A stretch of 64,000 nucleotides of DNA from Streptomyces sp. NBC_00457. Lineage in GTDB: Bacteria; Actinomycetota; Actinomycetes; Streptomycetales; Streptomycetaceae. Positions 39,756-47,926 of the stretch are shown piece by piece (positions within the stretch are counted from its first letter, which is position 1; the number at the start of each line of letters is the position of its first letter). The position numbers were made by a program, and so were the translations under genes. The notes below the pieces were generated by a model that saw only the letters and a list, made by a program, of their open reading frames with translations, made no database searches and was not told the DNA's origin. The stretch covers positions 8,556,001 to 8,620,000 of the forward strand of contig NZ_CP107905.1 of assembly GCF_036014015.1 (NCBI RefSeq). The letters are read 5' to 3'.

Positions 39756-40348
39756 GCGCTCTCCCCGATCGTCATCTCCACCGCCGTCGGATCGAAGCCG
39801 TTGCAAGGGTTGTTGATCTGCGGGCAGTTGGAGACGAGGACCAGCACATCGCGTTCGGCGCGGAGGGTGAGGGAGAGGCCGGGTGCCGAGATGCCGTCGA
39901 CGATGCCGAGGGTGCCGTCCTTCTCGACCGGCACGTTCATGTACCAGTTGATGTTGGAGACCAGATCCCGCTTGCCCAGCCCGTACTTCGAGCCCTCCGC
40001 CAGGAAGTTGTCCACGCACGCGTGCTGCGACCAGGTGTGGTGGCCGTACCGGAGCGTGTTCGACTCCTTGGAGCAGGCGCCGCCGACCGTGTCGTGCCGG
40101 CCGACGTCGTCGGCGACCACGGTCATCAGCGGCGTGTGCTCGTTGGACATCAGCACACTGCCGGTGGTGAGGAAGAGGGCGCCCTGCGCTTGGATCGTGT
40201 CGGGCGCGCTGTAGCGGACCGACGTGTCGTGGGCGTCGTACACCAGGAAGTCGACGGCCTGGTTGCCGTGCAGGTCGGTGATGGTGAGTGTCTGGCCGGA
40301 GCGGACGACCGACGACCAGGCGGCGCGTGCGGGAACGACGGTCTTCAT
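39752..40348 (-). CDS. DUF1989 protein, carboxyguanidine deiminase subunit (urea carboxylase-associated protein 1 type)
   Basis: The 198-residue protein carries VRSGQTLTITDLHGNQAVDF, the central GACSKESNTLRYGHH-type segment and the C-terminal Cys-rich SNCPQINNPCNGFDPT. It is paralogous to the next gene. Such pairs were long named urea carboxylase-associated proteins; experimental work has since shown the pair (CgdA/CgdB) deiminates carboxyguanidine to allophanate. Which subunit this is cannot be decided here. ATG at 40348 overlaps the upstream stop by 4 bases. Confidence 0.87.
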
Positions 40349-41181
40349 GCGAGCCCCCTCGCGGCAAGGAATTCGGCGGTGTTGAGGAAGGCGCGATGGC
40401 CCTCGGGGGAGGCGTCCCACAGCGGGTCGCCGGCCTTCGTCGGCTCCGCGCGCCAGGCGAGGACCTCCAGCGGGGTGCTGACGTAGTCGTCCCGCGGGTC
40501 GACCGGGTGGGGCACGTTGGCGATCAGCACCGTGACGTCCTGCTCGGCGCGCAGCGTCACACTGCCGCCCGGACCGGCCGAGCCGGTGAAGTCCAGGGCG
40601 CCGTCCTCGCGCACCTCCACGCCCTGGAAGAACGACAGCGACGGCGGCAGGTCGCGCGGTGCGAGGCCGTGCTTCGCGGCAGCCAGCTTGAACAGCTCAC
40701 GTCCGGCCGGTGAGCCGGACTGCGGGGCGCCTTCGCCGTACCGTTCGGTGTTGCGTACGAGGGTGGAGGTGCCGCAGAGCGCGTCGTGCCGCCCGGAGGT
40801 GTCGGCGATCAGCGAGGCGAGGACGCGGCCCTGGTCGGAGAGGAGCAGCAGGCCCTCGCCGAGGTAGGCGTTCCACTGGACCTTGACCGTGTCGGCGACG
40901 TTCAGCCGCTCCCACGGCCGGCCGGCGACGTACAGCAGCAGATGCGCGCAGGCGTCGCCGCGCAGATCGGTCAGCCGCAGCTCGGTGCCGCGGGCCAGCA
41001 CCCGGTGCGTGTAGTTGCCGCCCGCCACCGTCTCCGCCCACACCAGCCGGCCCGCCTCACGGGGCGGCTCGGGCCAGTCGGTGGCCGGGACGACGGGCAT
41101 GGCCTCGGTGCGCGTGCCCTCCTGGGCGCGTGCGTGCGCACGGGCTCCGTACGTGGTCGCTGTTGCCTTCCCTGGTGTCAT
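40345..41181 (-). CDS. DUF1989 protein, carboxyguanidine deiminase subunit (urea carboxylase-associated protein 2 type)
   Basis: This first gene of the leftward operon encodes 278 residues. Conserved parts are LRLTDLRGDACAHLLLYVAG, SLIADTSGRHDALCGTS, LSFFQGVEV and LIANVPHPVDPRDDY. It lacks the second C-terminal Cys cluster of its smaller partner, as expected for the longer subunit. ATG at 41181 follows GGAGGTCCGCG; the first 28 residues are non-conserved. A perfect palindrome lies 28 bases upstream. Confidence 0.87.
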   Translation of the reverse strand: MTPGKATATTYGARAHARAQEGTRTEAMPVVPATDWPEPPREAGRLVWAETVAGGNYTHRVLARGTELRLTDLRGDACAHLLLYVAGRPWERLNVADTVKVQWNAYLGEGLLLLSDQGRVLASLIADTSGRHDALCGTSTLVRNTERYGEGAPQSGSPAGRELFKLAAAKHGLAPRDLPPSLSFFQGVEVREDGALDFTGSAGPGGSVTLRAEQDVTVLIANVPHPVDPRDDYVSTPLEVLAWRAEPTKAGDPLWDASPEGHRAFLNTAEFLAARGLA

Positions 41182-41208
41182 CGCGGACCTCCGGCTCCGG
41201 TGTCTTTG

Positions 41209-41230
41209 ATTTCTGTCGCCCGACAGAAAT
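41209..41230. promoter_or_regulatory. Candidate TetR operator, guanidine/urea operon
   Basis: A perfect 22-bp palindrome (half-sites atttctgtcg and cgacagaaat, 2-bp centre cc) lies between the divergent DUF1989 operon and tetR. A near copy is at 49500-49521 before the APC permease gene. On the minus strand both share the identical 13-mer CCTAATTTCTGTC. The symmetry and the position fit a TetR-family site. Confidence 0.75.
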
Positions 41231-41329
41231 TAGGCACGGGGCGCATCACCGGCATTGCCCGGGTGCTTCCGCCCGGTTACCGATTCCTCACAGAGATCGC
41301 GACCTGCGTCAATATGCGAGGATCGACGG

Positions 41330-41956
41330 ATGGGCACGAGCAGGGGACGACGCGTCGGCAGACCGCGGGCCGAGCGGCGGCCCGACAGCGGGCTCGAGCC
41401 GCGTGACGAACTCCTCGCCGCCGCCGCCGAGTTGTTCACCACCCGCGGCTACGCGGCCACCACCACCCGGGCCGTCGCCGAGCGCGCGGGTATGCGGCAG
41501 GCGTCCATGTACCACTACGTCTCCGGCAAGGAAGAGCTGCTCGCCGCGCTCCTGGAGTCCACGGTCACCCCGTCGCTGGCCTATGCGCGGGAACTGCTCG
41601 CCGACGACACCACCCCGGCCGAGGACCGGCTCTGGGAGCTGTGCCGCGCCGACGTGGAGCTGTTGTGCGGCGGCCCGCACAATCTCGGCGGCCTGTATCT
41701 GCTGCCGGAGGTGCGGGCCGAGCGGTTCGCCGGCTTCCATGCGGTCCGTGCGCATCTGAAGGACGCCTACCGGCAGTTACTCGCCGCCACGGCCGTCGGC
41801 GGCCAACTCGCCAAGAGCGAGCTCGAATTGCGGACGGATCTGCTGTTCGGGCTGATCGAGGGCGTCATCCTGGTCCACCGCTCCGAACCCGACCGTCCTG
41901 TCTCGGTGTTCGCCGAGGCCACGGCGGACGCGGCGCTGCGGATCGCCGGGATCTGA
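41330..41956 (+). CDS. TetR-family regulator divergent from the guanidine/urea operon
   Basis: The 208-residue repressor has an N-terminal TetR helix-turn-helix (LLAAAAELFTTRGYAATTTR, AGMRQASMYHYVSGKEELL) and a helical ligand domain of unknown specificity. ATG at 41330 (MGTSRGRRVGRPRAERR) was chosen; the basic N-terminal extension is common in the family. It probably represses the operon on the other strand through the palindrome 41209-41230, and the distant permease gene through 49500-49521. The inducer may be guanidine, urea or a pathway intermediate (inference). Confidence 0.88.
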   Translation: MGTSRGRRVGRPRAERRPDSGLEPRDELLAAAAELFTTRGYAATTTRAVAERAGMRQASMYHYVSGKEELLAALLESTVTPSLAYARELLADDTTPAEDRLWELCRADVELLCGGPHNLGGLYLLPEVRAERFAGFHAVRAHLKDAYRQLLAATAVGGQLAKSELELRTDLLFGLIEGVILVHRSEPDRPVSVFAEATADAALRIAGI

Positions 41957-42271
41957 GCGTCGCCCGCGGAAGCCTATCTTCACCCGTCACGGTGAGTGTT
42001 CTTCGTACGGCCGTACGCCGTCACGTACCGTGTGCGAAAGATCTCTGAGCGTGTAAATGGGGCCGAGATTACTCCTGCCCCACGCCCCATTTCAGGTGCT
42101 TGCTGAATATGACACGGCGATGATCCGGTCGGACTAAGCTCGCCCGCAGCGCACCGAGTTGGCACATATTCGTGCGCTTGTTCCCAAACATGCAGAAGAT
42201 CCCGACACCTCCAAGACGTACCCCCTGCAAGCTCCCCCGACACCCCGCCGATTTCGTTTCAGAGGGCCTAC
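41957..42271. other. Intergenic region before the conservon
   Basis: No gene is supported in these 315 bases. A 14-bp perfect palindrome CGTACGGCCGTACG lies at 42004-42017. A small hairpin (TCACC/GGTGA) is at 41980-41995. From 42020 on the DNA is less GC-rich, as expected of a promoter region for cvnA, but no -35/-10 pair with good spacing was found. Confidence 0.4.
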
Positions 42272-43882
42272 ATGGTGAGCGTTCACACTCCTCCCGCCTC
42301 TCCACCTCGTCGACGTGAACTGCCGTACAAGCGCCTGCTGTTGCTGCCCGCCATAGCGATGGCCGCGGCGACCGGAGCCGCCGTCGCCCTGGTGACCGGC
42401 CCGGCCCGGCCGGCCATCGGCCTGTGCGGCACCGTCGCCACACTGCTGGTGCTCGGAACGGCAGCCGAAGCAGTGCGCCGCGGCCGCATCCTGCGGGACG
42501 TGCACGCGGAGCACGCCCGTCACAGCGCGTATCTGGAACAGCGCATCGCCTCCCACGACGACGAGGTGCGCCGCCTCGCGAAGGAGATCGTGCCCGCCGC
42601 CATCTACCGGCTGCGCTGTGGCGACGCCGTCTTCGAGGTGATGCGCGACCTCGGCAAGATCGACCCGTCCTACCGCGAACTCCCCGAATCGCAGCGGCTG
42701 TTGATCAAGTCGATGCTCGAGGTCGTCGACTACGAGGAATCCCTGCGCGACTCCGCCCAGCGCTCCTTCGTCGACATCGCCCGCCGCGTCCAGGCCATCG
42801 TCCACCAGCAGAACAAGGAACTGCGGGAGATGGAGGAGGACCACGGCCGCAACCCCGAGGTCTTCGACGACCTGCTGCGCATCGACCACGGCACCGCACT
42901 GATCGGCCGGCTCGCCGACTCCATCTCCGTCCTCGGCGGTGGCCGCCCCGGCCGCCAGTGGCCCGAGCCCGTGCCGCTGTACAGCGTGCTCCGCGGTGCC
43001 ATGTCCCGCATCCTGGAGTACCGGCGCATCTCACTGGACTCCATCGCCAAGGTCAACATCCGCGGCATCTCCATCGAGCCGGTCATCCACGCGGCGGCCG
43101 AACTCCTCGACAACGCCACCCGCTACTCGCCGCCCCAGACCAAGGTGCACGTCAACGCCGTCGAGGTGCAGACCGGCGTCGCCATCGAGATCGAGGACGC
43201 CGGCGTCAGCCTCAGCGAGGAGTCCCGCGCCCGGGTCGAGGGCATGCTGGAACGCGCCAAGACCGCCAGCGACCTCCAGGACCTCAGCGAGAGCCCACGC
43301 CTCGGCTTCGCCGTCGTCGGCCGGCTCTGCTCGCGGTACGACATGCAGGTCTCACTGCGTACCTCGGCCTACGGCGGTGTCCGCGCCGTCATGATCGTCC
43401 CGCGTGAGATGATCACCGACGAGATCGCCACCGCCTACGCGCACGGCATCGGCGCGGCCGGCGCGCCCAAGCCCGAACTCGGCGCGATCGAAGGGCCCAA
43501 GCGCAAGGAGAAGCGGCGCCGCCCCACCAGCCCCAAGATCCCCGCGTCGGTCTCCATGGAGGACGACGTCCCCGTGGTCACCGAGTGGACCGCCCAGGGC
43601 CTGCCGCAGCGCCGCCGCCGGGTCCAGATCCCGCTCAGCCAGCGCCTCGCCCAGCAGGCCGCCTTCGAGCGCGCCGAGGCCGCCGCCCGGGAGGCCGGCC
43701 AGCCCACCGTCTGGTCCAGGGAGCCCGAGCCCGAACCGGAAGAGAAGGACGAGCCCGCACCCGGGCAGTGGGTGGAGGCGTTCTGGAACGGCCTCAAGCG
43801 CGACCAGGACCCCACCGCACCCACCCAGCCGAACAACGAGCCGGCCCATGCCCCGGCCGACGACGAGGGAGACCTCAAGTGA
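42272..43882 (+). CDS. cvnA: Conservon sensor protein CvnA (RarA-like) with histidine-kinase-type ATPase domain
   Basis: The 536-residue membrane protein has two N-terminal membrane helices (about 20-70), a cytoplasmic coiled region (80-250) and a HATPase_c domain (about 265-395, AAELLDNATRYSPPQTKVHV, IEIEDAGVSL, GFAVVGRLC). It lacks a recognisable extracellular sensor and a canonical phosphoaccepting H-box. A charged Pro-rich tail follows. It heads an operon of the kind described as cvn9/rarABCDE, which restrains aerial mycelium formation. GTG/ATG choice: ATG at 42272 after cagaggg. It overlaps cvnB by 4 bases. Confidence 0.92.
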   Translation: MVSVHTPPASPPRRRELPYKRLLLLPAIAMAAATGAAVALVTGPARPAIGLCGTVATLLVLGTAAEAVRRGRILRDVHAEHARHSAYLEQRIASHDDEVRRLAKEIVPAAIYRLRCGDAVFEVMRDLGKIDPSYRELPESQRLLIKSMLEVVDYEESLRDSAQRSFVDIARRVQAIVHQQNKELREMEEDHGRNPEVFDDLLRIDHGTALIGRLADSISVLGGGRPGRQWPEPVPLYSVLRGAMSRILEYRRISLDSIAKVNIRGISIEPVIHAAAELLDNATRYSPPQTKVHVNAVEVQTGVAIEIEDAGVSLSEESRARVEGMLERAKTASDLQDLSESPRLGFAVVGRLCSRYDMQVSLRTSAYGGVRAVMIVPREMITDEIATAYAHGIGAAGAPKPELGAIEGPKRKEKRRRPTSPKIPASVSMEDDVPVVTEWTAQGLPQRRRRVQIPLSQRLAQQAAFERAEAAAREAGQPTVWSREPEPEPEEKDEPAPGQWVEAFWNGLKRDQDPTAPTQPNNEPAHAPADDEGDLK

Positions 43883-44286
43883 TCCAATCGCGCGCCAACT
43901 TCGACTGGATGCTCAAGGATCTCGCCGACGGAGTACCGGGCATCGAGATGATCGTGGTCCTCTCCGCCGACGGCCTGCGCATCGCCCGCCACGGCGGCGA
44001 CCCGGACGCGGCCGACCGGGTCGCCGCCGCCTGCGCGGGCCTGCAGAGCCTGGCGGGTGCGGTCGCCCAGGAGATCCCGGACAGCGACGGCAAGATGAAG
44101 ATGGTCCTCATCGAGATCAACGGCGGCTACTTCTATCTGATGGCCGCAGGACCCAACGCCTATCTCGCGGTGCTGTCCGACACGTTCGCCGAGCCCGGGC
44201 TGATGAGCAACCGCATGAGCGACCTGGTCATCCGCATCGGCGCCCATCTCACCAGTCCGCCCAGGCGCAACGGGCAGACCGTATGA
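43879..44286 (+). CDS. cvnB: Conservon roadblock/LC7 protein CvnB
   Basis: The 135-residue protein is a single roadblock/LC7 domain (NFDWMLKDLADGVPGIEMIV, VLSADGLRIARH, IEINGGYFYLMAAG). In conservons it binds the small GTPase CvnD, in the manner of MglB with MglA. GTG at 43879 overlaps the cvnA stop (GTGA) and its own stop overlaps cvnC (ATGA), implying coupled translation. Confidence 0.93.
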   Translation: MIQSRANFDWMLKDLADGVPGIEMIVVLSADGLRIARHGGDPDAADRVAAACAGLQSLAGAVAQEIPDSDGKMKMVLIEINGGYFYLMAAGPNAYLAVLSDTFAEPGLMSNRMSDLVIRIGAHLTSPPRRNGQTV

Positions 44287-44699
44287 CTCCTCCGCAACGC
44301 CGGCGGCGATTCCCCACAGCGGCAGCACCACCCCCGCCCCTGCCCCCGATGCCCAAAGGCGGCGAGGGGAAAGGGCCCAAGAAGATCGAGCGGCTGTATG
44401 TGATCTCCGGCCAGGACGGCGCCCGCGCCGACCTCGACCTGGTCACGTTGATCGTGGCGTGCGCCGACCCGCCGCTCTCCGCCACGCCCGAGCAGACGGC
44501 GCTGCTCAGGCTGTGTACCGCCCCGCTGTCCGTGGCCGAGCTCTCGGCCTACCTCAGCCTGCCGTACAGCGTGATGACGGTGCTGCTCACCGAGATGCTG
44601 GCGGCCGACCTGGTACAGGCGCGCGCCCCGATCGCGCGGCAGTCGATCGCCGACCGGAACCTCCTCGAAGCGGTGATGCATGGACTTCAAAAGCTCTGA
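44283..44699 (+). CDS. cvnC: Conservon DUF742 protein CvnC
   Basis: The 138-residue protein has a Pro-rich start (AAPPPPLPPMPKGG) and a DUF742 winged-helix-like domain (ERLYVISGQDGARADLDLVT, LSVAELSAYLSLPYSVMTVL). ATG at 44283. Its 3' end overlaps cvnD by 20 bases. Confidence 0.92.
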   Translation: MTPPQRRRRFPTAAAPPPPLPPMPKGGEGKGPKKIERLYVISGQDGARADLDLVTLIVACADPPLSATPEQTALLRLCTAPLSVAELSAYLSLPYSVMTVLLTEMLAADLVQARAPIARQSIADRNLLEAVMHGLQKL

Positions 44700-45300
44700 C
44701 ACGGTCCCGGGCCCACGCACCGCGGACCACCTGCCGCACACGGCCCAGGCCGCGGTGAAGATCGTGATCGTCGGCGGCTTCGGCGTCGGCAAGACCACCA
44801 TGGTCGGTTCCGTCAGCGAGATCAGACCGCTGACCACCGAGGAGACCATGACGCAGGCCGGTATCGGAGTCGACGACAACTACGGCTCCGACACCAAGAC
44901 GGCCACCACCGTGGCCATGGACTTCGGCCGCATCAGCATCACCGACCAGCTGGTGCTGTACCTCTTCGGCACCCCCGGCCAGGAACGCTTCTGGTTCCTC
45001 TGGAACGGCCTGTTCGAAGGCGCGCTGGGCGCCGTCGTGCTCATCGACACCCGCCGGCTCGAAACCAGCTTCGACGTCATAGGGCGTCTCGAGGAGCGCG
45101 GCGTGCCGTTCATCGTCGCCGTCAACTCCTTCCCGGACGCGCCCCGTTACCCCATGGCGGACCTGCGTGCCGCGCTCGACCTGCCCGACGAGATCCCCAT
45201 CGTGGAGTGCGACGCACGCCGCCGGGCCTCCAGCCGGGACACCCTCATGACCCTGATGCGCTTCCTGCACTCGCTCGCGATGACGGGCGCGCTCACCTGA
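44680..45300 (+). CDS. cvnD: Conservon small GTPase CvnD
   Basis: The 206-residue Ras-like GTPase has a P-loop IVGGFGVGKTTMVGS, switch II FGTPGQERFWFLW and an NKxD region replaced by VAVNSFPDA, as is usual for CvnD. It presumably cycles under control of CvnB and relays the state of CvnA. ATG at 44680 lies within the end of cvnC. Confidence 0.93.
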   Translation: MDFKSSDTVPGPRTADHLPHTAQAAVKIVIVGGFGVGKTTMVGSVSEIRPLTTEETMTQAGIGVDDNYGSDTKTATTVAMDFGRISITDQLVLYLFGTPGQERFWFLWNGLFEGALGAVVLIDTRRLETSFDVIGRLEERGVPFIVAVNSFPDAPRYPMADLRAALDLPDEIPIVECDARRRASSRDTLMTLMRFLHSLAMTGALT

Positions 45301-45353
45301 CCGCCGTATGCGCCACTCCCCAACACATCGGAACCTTTTTCGGAGCGACCCCT

Positions 45354-46838
45354 GTGACGCCTGAACCCCACTCCCGGACCGGCACGCACGACCCGATCAC
45401 CGGCCCGCCCCCGGGCTGCCCCGCCCACGGCACCGGCCCCGGGGGAATGCACCGGCTCTACGGTCCCGAGGCGGCGGACCTGAGTGATCTCTACGAGCAA
45501 CTGCGCGACGAGCACGGCACGGTGGCACCGGTGCTGCTCCACGACGACGTACCGATGTGGATCGTCCTCGGTCACACCGAGAACCTGCACATGGTGCGTA
45601 CGCCCTCGCAGTTCTGCCGGGACAGCCGCATCTGGACCCCGCTCGCGGAGGGCATGGTCAAGCCCGACCACCCGCTCATGCCGCACATCGCCTGGCAGCC
45701 CATCTGCGCCCACGCCGAGGGCGACGAGCACCAGCGGCTGCGCAGCGCGGTCACCGGCGCCATGTCGACCATCGACCACCGCGGCATCCGCCGGCAGATC
45801 AACCGCTACACCCAGCGCCTGGTCAACGAGTTCTGCGAGAAGGGCAAGGCCGACCTGGTCAGCCAGTTCTCCGAGCACCTGCCGATGGCCGTGATGTGCG
45901 AAGTCCTCGGCATGGCCGAGGAGTACGACGACACGATGGTGCAGGCCGCCCGGGACGCGCTCAAGGGCACCGAGACCGCGATCGCCAGCCACGCCTACGT
46001 CATGGACGCGCTGAGCCGGCTCACCATCGCCCGCCGCGCCCAGCCGCAGGAGGACTTCGCCAGCCACCTCATCACCCACCCGGCCCGGCTGACCGACGAC
46101 GAGGTCCGCGAACACCTGCGGCTCGTGCTCTTCGCCGCCTACGAGGCCACCGTCAACCTGCTGTCCAACGCGCTGCGCATGGTCATCACCGACCCGCGCT
46201 TCCTCGCCCAGCTCAACGGCGGCCAGATGACCGTGCCGGAGGCGGTCGAGCAGTCCCTGTGGGACGAGCCGCCGTTCAGCACCGTCCTCGGGTACTTCGC
46301 CAAGCAGGACACGGAGTTGGGCGGCAAGCGCATCCGCAAGGGCGACGGACTGCTCTTCGCCCCCGCCCCGGGCAACGTCGACCCACGCGTACGCCCCGAC
46401 CTGTCCGCCAACATGCAGGGCAACCGCTCCCACCTCGCCTTCGGCGGCGGCCCGCACGAGTGCCCCGGCCAGGACCTCGGCCGCGCCATCGCCGACGTCG
46501 GCGTCGACGCGCTGCTGATGCGGCTGCCGGACGTCCAACTCGACTGCGAGGAGGACGAGTTGCAGTGGACGGAGTCGATCGCCTCCCGCCACCTCGTGGA
46601 ACTCCCGGTCCGCTTCGAGCCCAAGCCGCAACAGGACGTGATGCAGAAGCCGAGCCACGCGCCCATTCCGCAACAGCGGGACACGTGGCAGATCGGCACG
46701 GCGCCGCCTGCGCCCGCACCGGCACCTGTCGTCCCGCCCCCCGCCCCGGAACCCCTGCCGGTGCCTCCGCTCCCCGCCGAGCCGGCCCCTCGCCCCAGCG
46801 CCTGGCGTCGCTTCTTGCGCTGGTGGCGCGGCAACTGA
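45354..46838 (+). CDS. cvnE: Conservon cytochrome P450, CYP157-like, without ExxR motif
   Basis: The 494-residue P450 closes the conservon (RarE position). The haem-thiolate motif is intact (FGGGPHECPGQDLGR, Cys near 370). The I-helix reads FAAYEATVN instead of the usual AGxxT. The K-helix ExxR is replaced: the segment VEQSLWDEPP aligns to VEEALRxxPP, so Glu and Arg become Gln and Trp. Loss of ExxR is the known hallmark of the CYP157 family. A Pro-rich tail of about 80 residues ends in RRFLRWWRGN. GTG at 45354. The substrate is unknown. Confidence 0.92.
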   Translation: MTPEPHSRTGTHDPITGPPPGCPAHGTGPGGMHRLYGPEAADLSDLYEQLRDEHGTVAPVLLHDDVPMWIVLGHTENLHMVRTPSQFCRDSRIWTPLAEGMVKPDHPLMPHIAWQPICAHAEGDEHQRLRSAVTGAMSTIDHRGIRRQINRYTQRLVNEFCEKGKADLVSQFSEHLPMAVMCEVLGMAEEYDDTMVQAARDALKGTETAIASHAYVMDALSRLTIARRAQPQEDFASHLITHPARLTDDEVREHLRLVLFAAYEATVNLLSNALRMVITDPRFLAQLNGGQMTVPEAVEQSLWDEPPFSTVLGYFAKQDTELGGKRIRKGDGLLFAPAPGNVDPRVRPDLSANMQGNRSHLAFGGGPHECPGQDLGRAIADVGVDALLMRLPDVQLDCEEDELQWTESIASRHLVELPVRFEPKPQQDVMQKPSHAPIPQQRDTWQIGTAPPAPAPAPVVPPPAPEPLPVPPLPAEPAPRPSAWRRFLRWWRGN

Positions 46839-46888
46839 CCGGGCGGCGTTCGGGTTTCCTCGGGCTGCGTGCGGTCGCTGCGGGCCGG

Positions 46889-46960
46889 TGGGGGCTGGTC
46901 GCGCCCACGCGGCGGAGCCGCATATCGATACAGCCCCGCGCCCCTATGGGGCGCTGCAGC
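46889..46960 (+). repeat. Streptomyces interspersed repeat, long form
   Basis: GGGGGCTGGTCGCGCCCACG, then GGCGGAGCCGCATATCGATA, then CAGCCCCGCGCCCCTATGGGGCGC (in two parts) forms a hairpin at its right end. It lies between convergent cvnE and the pseudouridine synthase gene and may terminate both. Confidence 0.8.
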
Positions 46961-46971
46961 GACCCGGCACC

Positions 46972-47922
46972 TCAAGCGGAGCGCCACGTCTCGTACGACG
47001 CCCACGCCTCCAGCACCCGCCCACTACGAAACGCATGCTCGACCCCCGTGACCGGATCGGTGAACTTCAGTGCGCGCGCCAGGAGTTGGAGCGGGCCCCG
47101 GAAGTCACCGGCCGGCACGGGGGCGGTCACCTCCGGGTAGAGCGGATCGCCGAGGATCGGTACGCCGAGGGCGTTCATGTGGACGCGGAGCTGATGCGTC
47201 TGCCCGGTGCTGGGCGTGAGCCGGTACCGCCCCAGTCCGTCCGCACGCCGGTCGAGCAGCTCGACACGGCTGACGGCGTTGACCTCGCCCTCGACCTCCC
47301 GCGCGGCCGGCACCCCGCGCTCCTTGAGGATCCGGCTGCGTACGGTCCGGGGAAGGGCGAGCCCCGCATCGTACGGCGCCACGGCCTCGTACTCCTTGTG
47401 CACCCGCCTGTCGCGGAACAGCGTCTGATACGCCCCGCGTTCCCCGGGCCGCACGGTGAACAGGACGAGCCCCGCGGTGAGCCGGTCGAGCCGGTGTGCG
47501 GCGCCCAGCGTCTCGATGCCGAGCTCCCGCCGCAGCCGGGCGAGCGCGGTCTCGGCGACATGGCTGCCGCGCGGCGTGGTCGCCAGGAAGTGCGGTTTGT
47601 CGACGACCACGATGTGGTCGTCCCGGTACACGACCTCCAGCGGGAACGGCACGCGCACCTCGTCCGGCAGCTCCCGGTGGAACCACACGAACATCCCCGG
47701 CACATAGGGCGCGTCCGGCGCCACGGCCTGCCCGTCCGCCCCCACGAACAGCCCGTCACCGAACATCCCGTCGACGACCCCGGCCCCCGCCCCCGACAGC
47801 CGCTCCACCAGATGCTCCCGCACGGTGCCCCACGCCCCCTCAAGAGGCAGCCGCACCCGCACCGCATCCACCCCGTCGCGCTGCGGCAACGGGGAGGACG
47901 GGATCCGCGCCTTACGTCTCAC
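46972..47922 (-). CDS. RluA-family pseudouridine synthase
   Basis: The 316-residue protein has the family core AAHRLDRLTAGLVLF with catalytic Asp, VHKEYEAV and GQTHQLRVHMNALGVPILGD. The N-terminal S4-like portion is divergent. It probably modifies rRNA or tRNA uridines; the target is not evident. GTG at 47922 (VRRKARIPSS) lies 4 bases after the permease stop, so the two are likely co-transcribed; a longer start is possible but would overlap the permease gene. Confidence 0.9.
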   Translation of the reverse strand: MRRKARIPSSPLPQRDGVDAVRVRLPLEGAWGTVREHLVERLSGAGAGVVDGMFGDGLFVGADGQAVAPDAPYVPGMFVWFHRELPDEVRVPFPLEVVYRDDHIVVVDKPHFLATTPRGSHVAETALARLRRELGIETLGAAHRLDRLTAGLVLFTVRPGERGAYQTLFRDRRVHKEYEAVAPYDAGLALPRTVRSRILKERGVPAAREVEGEVNAVSRVELLDRRADGLGRYRLTPSTGQTHQLRVHMNALGVPILGDPLYPEVTAPVPAGDFRGPLQLLARALKFTDPVTGVEHAFRSGRVLEAWASYETWRSA

Positions 47923-47926
47923 CTGG

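Noticed and set aside
39756..40367. N-terminal extension of the carboxylase through the DUF1989 gene
   Set aside because: The frame is open but the conserved biotin carboxylase N-terminus begins at GTG 39755, and the extension is the DUF1989 gene read out of frame.
41182..41208. Guanidine riboswitch before the DUF1989 operon
   Set aside because: Only 27 bases separate the start codon from the palindrome, and no guanidine-I, -II or -III core was recognised.
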